Assembly (NCBI RefSeq): GCF_018604545.1
Contig: NZ_CP075896.1
Span: 6,014,001-6,078,000, forward strand
Source of the DNA: Streptomyces koelreuteriae
GTDB taxonomy: Bacteria; Actinomycetota; Actinomycetes; Streptomycetales; Streptomycetaceae
DNA: 64,000 nucleotides
Direction: 5' to 3'
The stretch's first letter is position 1. The number at the start of each line of letters is the position of its first letter. Shown piece after piece: positions 33,409-41,861 of the stretch. The notes beneath the pieces are model-generated. The model saw only the letters and a program-made list of their open reading frames with translations, was not told where the DNA came from and ran no database searches. A program made the translations under genes and the position numbers.

Positions 33409-34341
33409 ATGACTGCACGCGGCTGGTTCCTGTTCTCCCTGATGGGAGTGGTCTGGGGCGTTCCCTACCTGATGATCAAGGTGGCGGTGGACGCCGTGTC
33501 CCCGTCCATGGTGGTGTTCACGCGCTGTGCGCTGGGCGCCGTGCTCCTGCTCCCCTTCGCGATACGCCAGGGCGGTCTCGGTCGTACCGTCCGGGCCCGC
33601 TGGAAGCCGATGCTGGCGTTCGCCGTCATCGAGATCGTCGGCCCCTGGTGGACCCTGACCGACGCGGAACGCCACCTCTCCAGCTCGACGGCGGGCCTGC
33701 TGATCGCCGGCGTCCCCATCGTGGGCGTGGCCCTGGCCCGCTTCTTCGGCGAGACGGAGCGGCTGGGGACGAGGCGGATGACCGGACTCGGCCTGGGCCT
33801 GGCCGGCGTAGGGGTCCTCACGGTCCCGCACCTGACGGGCGGCGACGCGAAGTCCCTGGCCGAGGTACTGGTGACGGTGGTGGGCTACGCGACGGCGCCT
33901 CTGATAGCGGCCCGCCACCTGAGGAACGTCCCGACCCTCCAGCTCATCGCCCCCTGCCTGGCCCTGGCGGCACTGGTCTACGCCCCGGCGGCGGCGATGA
34001 CCTGGCCGTCGACCATGCCCTCCCCCTCGGTCCTGGCCGCGCTGGCGGCCCTGGGCGTCGTCTGCACGGCGATCGCCTTCGTGGCCTTCCTGGAGCTGAT
34101 CAAGGAGGCGGGCCCGACCCGGGCGACGGTCTTCACGTACGTCAATCCGGCGGTCGCGGTGGCGGCGGGCGCGATCTTCCTGGACGAGCCGCTCACGGCG
34201 GGCATCGCGGCGGCGTTCACGCTGATCCTCGCGGGCTCGGTCCTGGCGACGGCCGGACCCGGCGGAAAGCGCCTCTCCCGCCCGGTACCATGGTCGACAC
34301 GGCAGACGAGCCGGGCGGACGGCCGCGTGGAGTCCCCCTGA
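33409..34341 (+). CDS. EamA/DMT-family transporter
   Basis: 310 residues with ten predicted membrane helices in two EamA repeats (WFLFSLMGVVWGVPYLMIKVAVD first; VLAALAALGVVCTAIAFVAFLELIKEAGPTRATVFTYVNPAVAVAAGAIFLDEPLT second). Exports a metabolite or amino acid. Its last 13 codons plus stop overlap the first 41 nt of rnpB, and the rnpB promoter must lie inside its coding sequence; the C-terminal tail after about residue 285 is therefore constrained by RNase P RNA and is probably not functionally important. Confidence 0.93.
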   Translation: MTARGWFLFSLMGVVWGVPYLMIKVAVDAVSPSMVVFTRCALGAVLLLPFAIRQGGLGRTVRARWKPMLAFAVIEIVGPWWTLTDAERHLSSSTAGLLIAGVPIVGVALARFFGETERLGTRRMTGLGLGLAGVGVLTVPHLTGGDAKSLAEVLVTVVGYATAPLIAARHLRNVPTLQLIAPCLALAALVYAPAAAMTWPSTMPSPSVLAALAALGVVCTAIAFVAFLELIKEAGPTRATVFTYVNPAVAVAAGAIFLDEPLTAGIAAAFTLILAGSVLATAGPGGKRLSRPVPWSTRQTSRADGRVESP

Positions 34342-34720
34342 CGGGGAGCTCCCCGAGGAACGTCCGGGCTCCACAGGGCAGGGTGGTGGCTAACGGCCAC
34401 CCGGGGTGACCCGCGGGACAGTGCCACAGAAAACAGACCGCCGGGGACTTTGGTCCTCGGTAAGGGTGAAACGGTGGTGTAAGAGACCACCAGTGCCCAG
34501 GGTGACCTGGGCAGCTAGGTAAACCCCACCCGGAGCAAGGTCAAGAGGGGCCGCCTTTTCGGAGGCGTCCCTGCGCGGATGTTCGAGGGCTGCTCGCCCG
34601 AGTCCGCGGGTAGACCGCACGAGGCCGGTGGCAACGCCGGCCCTAGATGGATGGCCGTCGCCGACGGGACCGCGAGGACCCGCCGGAACAGAACCCGGCG
34701 TACAGCCCGACTCGTCTGCC
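34301..34720 (+). ncRNA. rnpB: RNase P RNA, bacterial class A
   Basis: Conserved core GAGGAACGTCCGGGCTCCAC (34351-34370), then ACAGGGCAGGGTGGTGGCTA, CAGTGCCACAGAAAACAGAC (34420-34439), GTAAGGGTGAAACGGTGGTG (34459-34478) and TAAGAGACCACCAG. P1 pairs GGCAGACGAG (34301-34310) with CTCGTCTGCC (34711-34720). Size about 420 nt is normal for actinomycetes. The RNA is the catalytic subunit that trims tRNA 5' ends. A TACCAT -10 element at 34286-34291 fits the expected start. The 5' end overlaps the EamA gene. Its 3' end is partly repeated at 39827-39847. Confidence 0.97.
34700..34720 (+). repeat. rnpB 3'-end copy of an att-like direct repeat
   Basis: GTACAGCCCGACTCGTCTGCC minus its final base group: the first 10 bases, TCGT and TGCC are shared with 39827-39847 in the same orientation and spacing (18 of 21 positions). 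These two copies bracket the lower-GC island. See findings. Confidence 0.45.
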
Positions 34721-34881
34721 GCTCCACATCGGGCCCTGCCGTGAGTGCGAAGCACGGTTCGACAATTGAAGACGGGCGTCAGGGCGTTGGCGGAGGAGAT
34801 CAGGCACGACATGTGCTACCGCCACTCAGATCCCCGGTACGACGGCCCGCACCGCCAGGTACCCTAAAACACATCGTCAAC

Positions 34882-34973
34882 GCGGCCCGACGGGCTTCCG
34901 TTCCACGCCGGTGGAACCTCGAAGGACATGCCCCCACCCGCACGAGCCTCTTCGTGCTGCCCGAGGGAAGTCC
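34882..34973 (+). promoter_or_regulatory. structured 5' leader of the first nuclease-helicase gene
   Basis: Shared with the leader at 36972. Elements in order: GCGGCCCGACGGGCTTCC (hairpin GCCC-GAC-GGGC), a variable perfect hairpin GTTCCAC-GCCG-GTGGAAC (34900-34917), AGGACATGCCCCCACCC, hairpin GCACGA...TCGTGC (34940-34957), then the ribosome site GAGGGAAG (34963-34970) and TTG start. CTTCC (34895-34899) can pair with GGAAG of the ribosome site, so the leader could hide translation initiation. A TACCCT -10-like box at 34860-34865 places transcription start just upstream. Confidence 0.6.
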
Positions 34974-36860
34974 TTGCTGTTCCGCGCGTCTGCGAAAACG
35001 GTCGCCGCTATGGCGCTCGACAGTTCGCTCTATCTCCACCTCACCGAGCAGTTCACCCATATGCACGGCTACCGGCCCAACCCCTCGGAGGCGCGGTCCT
35101 GGGAGCGGAGCATCCCAGCGCTGACCGCGGCGCTCAATGACGCGGGTCTCGGTGACGTGGAGGTCATGCTCGAGTACGCGCTCCCGATGAACAGCAAGCG
35201 AGCCGACGCGGTTCTCGCCGGGATTCACCCACGCACGGGAGACCCCTCCTATGTCGTGGTGGAACTCAAGCAGTGGAGTGACGTCGTCCCGGACGAGGAC
35301 GACCCGGTCCTTTGCCATGTCGCTTCCTTTACTCAGCCGGTCCTCAACCCCATCGAGCAGGTTCGTCGCTACTGCGAGTACCTGGTCAACTTCAACGGCG
35401 CGGTCGCCGGCCATCCGGAGAGGGTCGGGGGAGTGGCCTTCCTGCACAACGCAACCGAGTTCGATGTGGGTCCACTGCGCGAGATCGAGTCCGACCAGTG
35501 GGGCCAGTTGTTCGCGGGCGACACCCGCGGTGAGTTCATCGACTACGTCCGTGCCCGGCTCAGCTCTGGGCATCCGGGTGCCGCAACCGCTGACGCGTTG
35601 CTCGCGGGCAAGACAGTCCCGTCGAAGCAGCTCATGGCGGTCGCAGCACAGGAAGTTCGTGAGAGGGAGCAGTTCGTGCTCCTCGACGAGCAGCAGGTTG
35701 CCTACCGCAAGGTCCTCAACGCGGTGCGCAAGGCCCAGCAGTCGGACCACAAGGAGGTCGTGGTGATCACCGGCGGTCCTGGCACCGGCAAGAGCGTTAT
35801 CGCCCTCTCCTTGCTCGGCGAGTTGTACCGGCGTGGCATCCCGGCTCTGCATGCGACCGGGTCCCAGTCCTTCACCAAGACGATGCGCAAGGTGGCGGGT
35901 GTCAGGAAGCGTGAGGTGCAGGATCTCTTCAAGTACTTCAACAGTTTCATGGCAACAGAGAAGAACAGTCTCGACGTGCTGGTCTGTGATGAGGCCCATC
36001 GCATCCGTGAGACGTCGGCCAACCGGTACACGCCGGCCGCGCGCCGGACCGGCAAGCGGCAGATCGACGAACTGATAGACGTGGCCAAAGTGCCCGTCTT
36101 CCTGCTCGACGAGCACCAGGTTGTGCGCCCGGGGGAGATGGGCACAGTGGAAGACATCCGAGCCGCAGCGGCACGCAGGGGTCTGAACTGCCCGGTCGTA
36201 AGGCTCGAAAGCCAGTTCCGCTGCGGCGGGAGCGACGCCTACTTGCGCTGGGTGGTACGGCTTCTGGACTTGGAGCCAGGCGGCCCGGTCGAGTGGGAAC
36301 CCGATGACCGCATGGCACTCCTGATGGCAGACAGCCCGGAGGAGATGGAGAGCTTCCTGGATGGCCGCCGCGGCCAGGGATACAGCGCTCGCATGTCAGC
36401 TGGCTATTGCTGGCCGTGGTCCCCGGAACCCAAGCCGGGACAGCCCCTTCCGGCCGACGTGAGAATCGGCGACTGGGCGCGGCCCTGGAACTTGCGCGGC
36501 GATCGCTCAGTCTCCGGCGCACCCCCGTCCGCCTTGTGGGCCACGGACCCTGCGGGTTTCGGTCAGATCGGATGCGTCTACACCGCGCAGGGCTTCGAGT
36601 ACGACTGGTCGGGCGTCATTATCGGCCCCGACCTGGTGTGGCGCGGCGACCGATGGGTGACGGACCGTACGGCGTCCAAGGATCCGGTGTTCAAGCGCTC
36701 GACACCAGACGCCGATGTGGATCGCCTGATCCGCAACACGTACAAGGTGCTGCTGACCCGCGGAATGGTCGGCACGGTGGTCTACTCCACGGATAGGGAG
36801 ACGCAAGAAAAGCTACGAGAACTGCTGGGGGTCGGGCGGCGCGTGACTGTTACGGTGTGA
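34974..36860 (+). CDS. PD-(D/E)XK-like nuclease fused to DUF2075/SF1-type helicase, paralogue A
   Basis: 628 residues from TTG 34974 (GAGGG 6 nt upstream); ATG 35010 is an alternative. Residues about 60-110 carry a nuclease-like core: RADAVLAG (D78), then YVVVELKQW (E97-x-K99). Residues about 255-628 are a DUF2075 ATPase: Walker A GGPGTGKS 267-274, Walker B VLVCDEAH 335-342, motif III FLLDEHQVV, motif IV QFRCGGSDAYL, then GCVYTAQGFEYDWSGVIIG and YKVLLTRGMVGTVVYSTD (motifs V and VI). Likely a nucleic-acid-dependent helicase/nuclease, plausibly defence. GC and codon third positions are clearly lower than in neighbours. Confidence 0.88.
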   Translation: MLFRASAKTVAAMALDSSLYLHLTEQFTHMHGYRPNPSEARSWERSIPALTAALNDAGLGDVEVMLEYALPMNSKRADAVLAGIHPRTGDPSYVVVELKQWSDVVPDEDDPVLCHVASFTQPVLNPIEQVRRYCEYLVNFNGAVAGHPERVGGVAFLHNATEFDVGPLREIESDQWGQLFAGDTRGEFIDYVRARLSSGHPGAATADALLAGKTVPSKQLMAVAAQEVREREQFVLLDEQQVAYRKVLNAVRKAQQSDHKEVVVITGGPGTGKSVIALSLLGELYRRGIPALHATGSQSFTKTMRKVAGVRKREVQDLFKYFNSFMATEKNSLDVLVCDEAHRIRETSANRYTPAARRTGKRQIDELIDVAKVPVFLLDEHQVVRPGEMGTVEDIRAAAARRGLNCPVVRLESQFRCGGSDAYLRWVVRLLDLEPGGPVEWEPDDRMALLMADSPEEMESFLDGRRGQGYSARMSAGYCWPWSPEPKPGQPLPADVRIGDWARPWNLRGDRSVSGAPPSALWATDPAGFGQIGCVYTAQGFEYDWSGVIIGPDLVWRGDRWVTDRTASKDPVFKRSTPDADVDRLIRNTYKVLLTRGMVGTVVYSTDRETQEKLRELLGVGRRVTVTV

Positions 36861-36971
36861 ACGATCGGCCGGACCCTGCAGCTATTCCGTCAACTTGCCG
36901 CTGACATGTTGTGAGTCGGCGGGAGGAGTTCGCACAAGCTGCCGTGCTCCCTAAGATCACCCATACCAATC

Positions 36972-37048
36972 GCGGCCCGACGGGCTTCCTCTGAGCGAGG
37001 ACACGCCCCCACCCGCACGAGTCACTCGTGCCCTGGGGGAACCACCTC
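36972..37048 (+). promoter_or_regulatory. structured 5' leader of the second nuclease-helicase gene
   Basis: GCGGCCCGACGGGCTTCC is identical to the first leader. The variable arm is shortened (TCTGAGCG), then AGGACACGCCCCCACCC differs by one base, and hairpin GCACGAG-TCA-CTCGTGC (37015-37031) is a perfect 7-bp stem although its loop and closing bases differ from leader A. The ribosome site GGGGGAA follows and can pair with TTCC of the first block. Upstream TTCGCA, 17 nt and TAAGAT give a promoter about 14 nt before the leader. Confidence 0.6.
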
Positions 37049-39163
37049 GTGTCCATGCTCCTGCTGAAGCTGTCTGCGCAGGACCTGCTCACTCTGAACT
37101 CGAGGCGCCGGATGGTGCCGCACCTCGCCGCCAGATACCGGTATTTCCGAGGGCGCGATGTGTCAAACACGGAACGGGAGGCATGGGCCGAAAGCCTGGT
37201 CGTGCTGGCGGAAGACCTGGTTGAGGCGGAGCGGGGCAATGTCGAGATGGTCGTCGAGTGCGCTGCGACGGTCGACGAACCTCAGAAGGGGGAGCCGCCC
37301 CTTATCGATGTCGTGCTTGTGGGCCGACACCCGGAGACGTGCCTGCCGTCGTTCCAACTCGTCGAGCTGAAGCGATGGTCAATGGTCACGCGGGTTGAAG
37401 CGGCCACCGCGGAGCTCGTGAGTGTCCCGGGATACAAGACGCCCAAGAAGCACCCTGCGTTGCAACTCAGGAAAACATACCGATTGTTCTCTGGAGACCA
37501 GGGGCCGCTACGTGGCATCACGGTCGAATGCGGCGGATTCGCGTACCTGCACAATGCTACCGATGACTCGGTTCGACCGCTGCTCGATACGTTGGCGCCG
37601 ACCGGAGCTTATGAGCGTGTGTACACCCACGACAGTCGTGACCTGCTCCTTGCGGACCTGCGTCGACATTTCGCGGAGGATGGCGCGGCTTCCGAGGTCG
37701 AGCAACTACTGCGGTTCATGAATCTGCGCAACACGCCGCTTCTCGACGCGATGATCAGATCGCGCGGAGAGGACACGGTGTTCACCTTGCGTGGACAGCA
37801 GAAGAGAGTGGCGGCGAGTGTTCTGAAACGAGCCGCCCTTGTTCTCGGCAATCCTGATCAGCCCGCTCCGCCGCCGGATGACGAACGAGCGGTGTTCATC
37901 GTGACGGGTGGTGCAGGTACGGGAAAGAGCGCAGTGGGCCTACAGCTCAGGGCCGACTTTGAGGCAGCCGGCCAAACGGTGAAGTACGCCAGCGGAAGCC
38001 GTGCCTTCAACGGGGCACTTCAGGAGCAGGTGGGCTACACCGACAACGAGTTCAGGAAGAGGTTCGCCTACTTCAGCCACTTCGTGACGCCTCCGGACCC
38101 TCCCTTGGACGTCCTCATCTGCGACGAGGCGCATCGCATGAGAGAGCGAACCATCGACATGTATCGCCGAGAGGAGAAGTCGGGCAAGCAGCCTCAGGTG
38201 GACGATCTGCTGGATGCCTCTCGCCTCACGGTGTTCTTTCTCGACGAGAGCCAGTCCGTGCGACCCAAGGAAGTCGGCACGGTGAGCCTGGTCGAGGAGG
38301 CCGCAAGGGCGCGGGGGATCGTTCCACTCCACTACAAGCTCAGGGAGGAATGGCGCTGCGGGGGCAGCGACGCCTACATCCGCTGGGTGCGGGCCGTCCT
38401 CGACATCGAGGCAGGAACCACCGAGTGGACCCCCGACGGCTTGATGCATGTCGAGGTGGCCGACAGCCCAGAGGAACTCGAGCACATCATCAGGACCGAG
38501 GCGGAGGCGGGAGCCACGGCGCGCATGGTGGCCGGCTTCTGCTGGCCGTGGACCGAGCCGGTGGGGAAGGGGAGGGCCGCGCGCTTGGAGTCAGACGTGC
38601 GGATCGGTGACTGGCACCGTCCGTGGAATGCAAAGGGCGACTCCTTCCGCGAGAACGGATTGGTGCCCCCGTCCACGAAGTGGTCAGTGCACCCGTATGG
38701 CATCAACCAGATCGGCTGCGTCTACACGGCTCAGGGCCTGGAGTGGGACTGGTGCGGGGTGATCCTCGGCGAGGACATGGTGAGACGCGGCGACCGCTGG
38801 GTCTACCGCAAGGGGCAGTGGTACAAGGACTCCGAGAACAATGTCAAACGGGTCAAAGTGCCCGGTTCGTTCGACATGAAGCTCCGGGAGGGGACGGGGA
38901 GTGAGGCGGAAAGAGAGGAGGAGTTCGCGCGCTGCATTCGCCACGCCTACCACGTGCTCATGACCAGAGCGAGCCGGGCGACGGTGCTGTACTCCACGGA
39001 TGAGGAGACACAGGAGTACCTCAAGACCTGCGTGGGTGACTTGCAGGTACACGGCCTGCGGCCTACGTGGGAAAATCTCCCTGCCGAGGCGCGGGTGCCG
39101 CATCTTCCCAGCCCGAATAGGAGGGGTAACGACACCTCTCCCGGGCAGGAGTTGCTCTTCTGA
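37049..39163 (+). CDS. PD-(D/E)XK-like nuclease fused to DUF2075/SF1-type helicase, paralogue B
   Basis: 704 residues from GTG 37049 with GGGGG 9 nt upstream; ATG 37055 is close. Same architecture as the preceding gene: nuclease-like core LIDVVLVG (D87) and FQLVELKRW (E106-x-K108); shared FAYLHNAT word; ATPase with GGAGTGKS 287-294, VLICDEAH 355-362, FFLDESQSV, EWRCGGSDAYIRWVRAVLDIEAG, QIGCVYTAQGLEWDWCGVILG and HVLMTRASRATVLYSTDEETQEYL. Moderately diverged paralogue, not a recent duplicate. It probably acts on a different nucleic-acid target under the same leader control. Followed by a 9-bp hairpin terminator. Confidence 0.88.
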   Translation: MSMLLLKLSAQDLLTLNSRRRMVPHLAARYRYFRGRDVSNTEREAWAESLVVLAEDLVEAERGNVEMVVECAATVDEPQKGEPPLIDVVLVGRHPETCLPSFQLVELKRWSMVTRVEAATAELVSVPGYKTPKKHPALQLRKTYRLFSGDQGPLRGITVECGGFAYLHNATDDSVRPLLDTLAPTGAYERVYTHDSRDLLLADLRRHFAEDGAASEVEQLLRFMNLRNTPLLDAMIRSRGEDTVFTLRGQQKRVAASVLKRAALVLGNPDQPAPPPDDERAVFIVTGGAGTGKSAVGLQLRADFEAAGQTVKYASGSRAFNGALQEQVGYTDNEFRKRFAYFSHFVTPPDPPLDVLICDEAHRMRERTIDMYRREEKSGKQPQVDDLLDASRLTVFFLDESQSVRPKEVGTVSLVEEAARARGIVPLHYKLREEWRCGGSDAYIRWVRAVLDIEAGTTEWTPDGLMHVEVADSPEELEHIIRTEAEAGATARMVAGFCWPWTEPVGKGRAARLESDVRIGDWHRPWNAKGDSFRENGLVPPSTKWSVHPYGINQIGCVYTAQGLEWDWCGVILGEDMVRRGDRWVYRKGQWYKDSENNVKRVKVPGSFDMKLREGTGSEAEREEEFARCIRHAYHVLMTRASRATVLYSTDEETQEYLKTCVGDLQVHGLRPTWENLPAEARVPHLPSPNRRGNDTSPGQELLF

Positions 39164-39203
39164 GGGATCCTCGTCGCATGGCCGAGGCCAGACAGGCGGA
39201 AGA

Positions 39204-39228
39204 GTGGCGGGCTCGCCGGGCCCGCCAC
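39204..39228. terminator. hairpin terminator after paralogue B
   Basis: GTGGCGGGC (39204-39212) and GCCCGCCAC (39220-39228) form a perfect 9-bp stem with a 7-nt loop, 41 bp past the helicase stop and 10 bp beyond the stop of the small leftward ORF at 39238. Confidence 0.75.
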
Positions 39229-39237
39229 AGGCCTACC

Positions 39238-39381
39238 TCAGATGAGGTGGCGCGCTGCCACCGCCAGTGCCTCCCACACGAGGTTGGAGATCACGCTCGC
39301 GGCGACGCCGACCAGGATCTCGCGGATCCAAGGACGACGCGCAGGCTTGTACTCGACCGGTTCCATATAGGCCCACTCCAT
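39238..39381 (-). CDS. possible small membrane protein (47 aa)
   Basis: MEWAYMEPVEYKPARRPWIR then a hydrophobic helix ILVGVAASVISNLVWEALAV and a basic end AARHLI. One membrane segment preceded by positive residues, which would orient it. No good ribosome site; an inverted repeat GGTAGG-ACCGC-CCTACC (39398-39414) sits 17 bp upstream of the start. It may be a real island gene, for instance a toxin-like or anchoring peptide, or chance. Not recognised. Confidence 0.4.
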   Translation of the reverse strand: MEWAYMEPVEYKPARRPWIREILVGVAASVISNLVWEALAVAARHLI

Positions 39382-39869
39382 GGTGTGAGTTCGGAACGGT
39401 AGGACCGCCCTACCGGGCATCCGTCCCATCCGTCACTCACATCCAGCGGACTGGACCGTGGACTCCGCCTCGTACCCTCCGGGAAGGTGCGCAGCAGTAG
39501 GAGCTTATCGCAACGCGATGCGTTCCTGATCGGGCCAACAACCTGGCGGTTTGCTGGATTTAGAGCGCCGTAGGCCGCGGGGTGGAGGCCGGGAGCGCCT
39601 GTGCGTGTAGACGTCATGCGTACCGGTTCCTGCATACCGTCAACGATCCGCCACCGCGGTCATCTCATTCATGGCCGCTCCGCCGACGTGACCTGTGGGA
39701 GATGTCGCGTCGCGGGAAAGAGCTGGTGGTTCGACTGTCGGGAACCTCCCGGCGGTTGGCCGACATACTCTCCGGTCCGGTCCGCGTCGTCGCCGACCGC
39801 GCAGGGCAGAGCGTCTTCGACAGGCCGTACAGCCCGCGTCGTATGCCTTGCTTCAGGACGCCGTCGTTC
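39382..39869. other. gene-poor edge of the island
   Basis: No gene can be supported here. The stretch has lower GC, the 39398-39414 inverted repeat, and near its right end the rnpB-like 21-bp repeat at 39827-39847. It may contain decayed mobile-element sequence, but no integrase or transposase fragment is recognisable. Confidence 0.5.
39827..39847 (+). repeat. degenerate second copy of the rnpB 3' end
   Basis: GTACAGCCCGCGTCGTATGCC matches the last 21 nt of rnpB at 18 positions, same strand, including a run of ten. It lies 23 bp before the stop codon of the acetoacetyl-CoA synthetase gene, where normal high-GC chromosome resumes. Confidence 0.45.
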
Positions 39870-41861
39870 TCATGTCCCGCCCCTCTGCTCACGGTGTTCC
39901 GCCCCCAGCCGCGCGTAGTACTCGATGAGCTCCGGGGTATCCACTGTTGCAGGATTGACGACCTGCTCCGCAGGCGCGCCCTGGAGGAGGCGTTTGACGG
40001 GGATCTCCAGTTTCTTGCCGGTGCGGGTGTGGGGGATGGCCGGGACCTGGAGGATTTCGTCGGGGACGTGGCGCGGGGAGGCGCCGGTGCGGATCGCCGT
40101 TCTGATCCCTTCGCGGAGGTCTTCGTCCAGGGGGACCCCGGTCGCCGGCACCACGAACAGCGGCATCCAGTAGCCGCCGTCGGGCTCCTCCGCTCCGATG
40201 ACCAGGGCCTCGGCGATCTCCGGGAGGCGTTCCACCGCGTCGTGGATGTCGGCGCTGCCCAGGCGGACGCCGTTGCGGTTGAGGGTGCTGTCGGAGCGGC
40301 CGTGGACGATGACCGAGCCGTGCGGGGTGAGGGTGATCCAGTCGCCGTGGCGCCAGACGCCGGGGTAGGAGGAGAAGTAGGCGTCGTGGTAGCGGGTGCC
40401 GTCGGGGTCGTTCCAGAAATGGAGGGGCATGGAGGGCAGGGGGCGGGTGATGACCAGTTCGCCTACCTGGGCGGTGACTGGGAGGCCTGCCTCGTCGTAG
40501 GCGGACAGCGCTACGCCCAGGTGGGGTGCCGACAGCTCGCCTGCCCATACGGGGGTGGTCGGCGCGCTGCCGGCGAAGGCGGAGACCACGTCCGTGCCGC
40601 CGCTGATGGAGGCGAGCAGGACATCGGCGCCGACGTGGTCGCGGACCCAGGGGTAGGCGGAGGCCGGGAGGGTGGAGCCGGTGCAGCCGATCACGCGGAC
40701 GGAGGAGAGGTCGTGGGGTGACGGGTCGATGCCGAATTTGGCCATGCCCAGCAGGTATTGGGGGCTGGTGCCGAAGACGGTTACCCGGTGGCGGGCGGCC
40801 AGGTCCCAGAGGATGTCCGGGCGGGAGAGCGGCGCCGGGCTGCCGTCGTACGTGCAGGTCGTGGCGCCGGTCAGCAGGGTCGAGGCGACCAGGTTCCACA
40901 TCATCCAGTGGGTGGTCGTGTACCAGAGGAGGCGGTCGCCCGGGCCCAGGTCCGAGTGCAGGGTCAGGGTCTTGAGGTGTTCGAGCAGGACGCCGCCGTG
41001 GCCATGGACGATGCCCTTGGGGAGGCCGGTGGTGCCGGAGGAGAAGACGACCCACAAAGGGTGGTCGAACGGGACCGGGGTGCAGACCAGTTCCTCGGTG
41101 CGGGTGGTGGCGTCCTCCCAGGGGATCGTCAGGGAGGGGTGGGTGGTGCCGGGCCAGGGGAGGCCTACGTGGTCGACCAGGAGCGTGGCCTTCGACGTCG
41201 GGAGGGCTTGCGCCAGTTCGCGCGTGGCGTCGCGGCGGTCGTGCGTCGTGCCGTTGAAGAGGTAGCCGTCGGCTGCGATCAGGACCGTGGGTTCGAGCTG
41301 GGCGAACCGGTCGGAGGCGGCTCGGGGCGCGTAGTCCTGGCCGCACACCGACCAGACCGCGCCCAGGCTCGCGGTGGCCAGGAACGCGACGATCGTGTGT
41401 GGGGTGTTGGGCAGGTAGCCGACCGCCCGGTCGCCCCGTCCCACTCCCAGGTCGCGCAGGGTCGCGGCGAGCGAGGCGACTTGGGCGCGCAGGCGGTTCC
41501 CTGTCACCTCGTATCCGGAGCCGGTCTCGTCGAGGGCGATGATCGCCACGTCGTCGTCGGGGAGGTTGCGCAGGGCGTGGTGGGCGTAGTTGAGGGTGGC
41601 TCCGGGGAACCAGCGGGCGCCCGGCATGGTCTCCTCGGCCAGCACCTGCTCGTACGGGGTGTCCGACTCGATGGCGAAGTACTCCCACACCGCGCCCCAG
41701 AAGCCTTCCAGGTCGGTGACCGACCAGTGGTGCAGGGCGCTGTAGTCGGCGTCGGCCGCCACGTCCCGGTGCCGGGCCGCCGCCCAGCGGGTGAAGTCCG
41801 CGATGCGGCTGGTTGCCGCGGCCTCCGGATCGGGAGTGAAGAAAGAGTCCGGGTACTTCAT
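39870..41861 (-). CDS. acetoacetyl-CoA synthetase
   Basis: 663 residues from ATG 41861 with AGGAG upstream; the ATG overlaps the stop of the FAD hydroxylase gene (ATGA). ANL-superfamily signatures: VVFSSGTTGLPKGIVHGHGG (A3), TTTHWMMWN, GISGGTD-like LASISGGTDVV, WRHGDWITLTPHGSVIVHGRSDSTLNRNGVRLGSADIH (A7/A8) and HTRTGKKLEIPVKRLL with catalytic Lys. Typical length of AcsA-like acetoacetyl-CoA synthetases. It activates acetoacetate, or a similar keto acid, to its CoA ester; acetoacetate would be released by a fumarylacetoacetate-type hydrolase, which fits the operon. Confidence 0.93.
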   Translation of the reverse strand: MKYPDSFFTPDPEAAATSRIADFTRWAAARHRDVAADADYSALHHWSVTDLEGFWGAVWEYFAIESDTPYEQVLAEETMPGARWFPGATLNYAHHALRNLPDDDVAIIALDETGSGYEVTGNRLRAQVASLAATLRDLGVGRGDRAVGYLPNTPHTIVAFLATASLGAVWSVCGQDYAPRAASDRFAQLEPTVLIAADGYLFNGTTHDRRDATRELAQALPTSKATLLVDHVGLPWPGTTHPSLTIPWEDATTRTEELVCTPVPFDHPLWVVFSSGTTGLPKGIVHGHGGVLLEHLKTLTLHSDLGPGDRLLWYTTTHWMMWNLVASTLLTGATTCTYDGSPAPLSRPDILWDLAARHRVTVFGTSPQYLLGMAKFGIDPSPHDLSSVRVIGCTGSTLPASAYPWVRDHVGADVLLASISGGTDVVSAFAGSAPTTPVWAGELSAPHLGVALSAYDEAGLPVTAQVGELVITRPLPSMPLHFWNDPDGTRYHDAYFSSYPGVWRHGDWITLTPHGSVIVHGRSDSTLNRNGVRLGSADIHDAVERLPEIAEALVIGAEEPDGGYWMPLFVVPATGVPLDEDLREGIRTAIRTGASPRHVPDEILQVPAIPHTRTGKKLEIPVKRLLQGAPAEQVVNPATVDTPELIEYYARLGAEHREQRGGT

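Noticed and set aside
34745..34867. 40-codon frame between rnpB and the first nuclease-helicase gene, containing LAEEIRHDMCYRHSDPRY
   Set aside because: Looks somewhat protein-like and could be a remnant, but has no ribosome site, a marginal GTG start and no recognised family.
39582..39830. Possible transposase or integrase remnant at the island edge
   Set aside because: All six frames were read; none shows a catalytic motif or a stretch resembling a recombinase.
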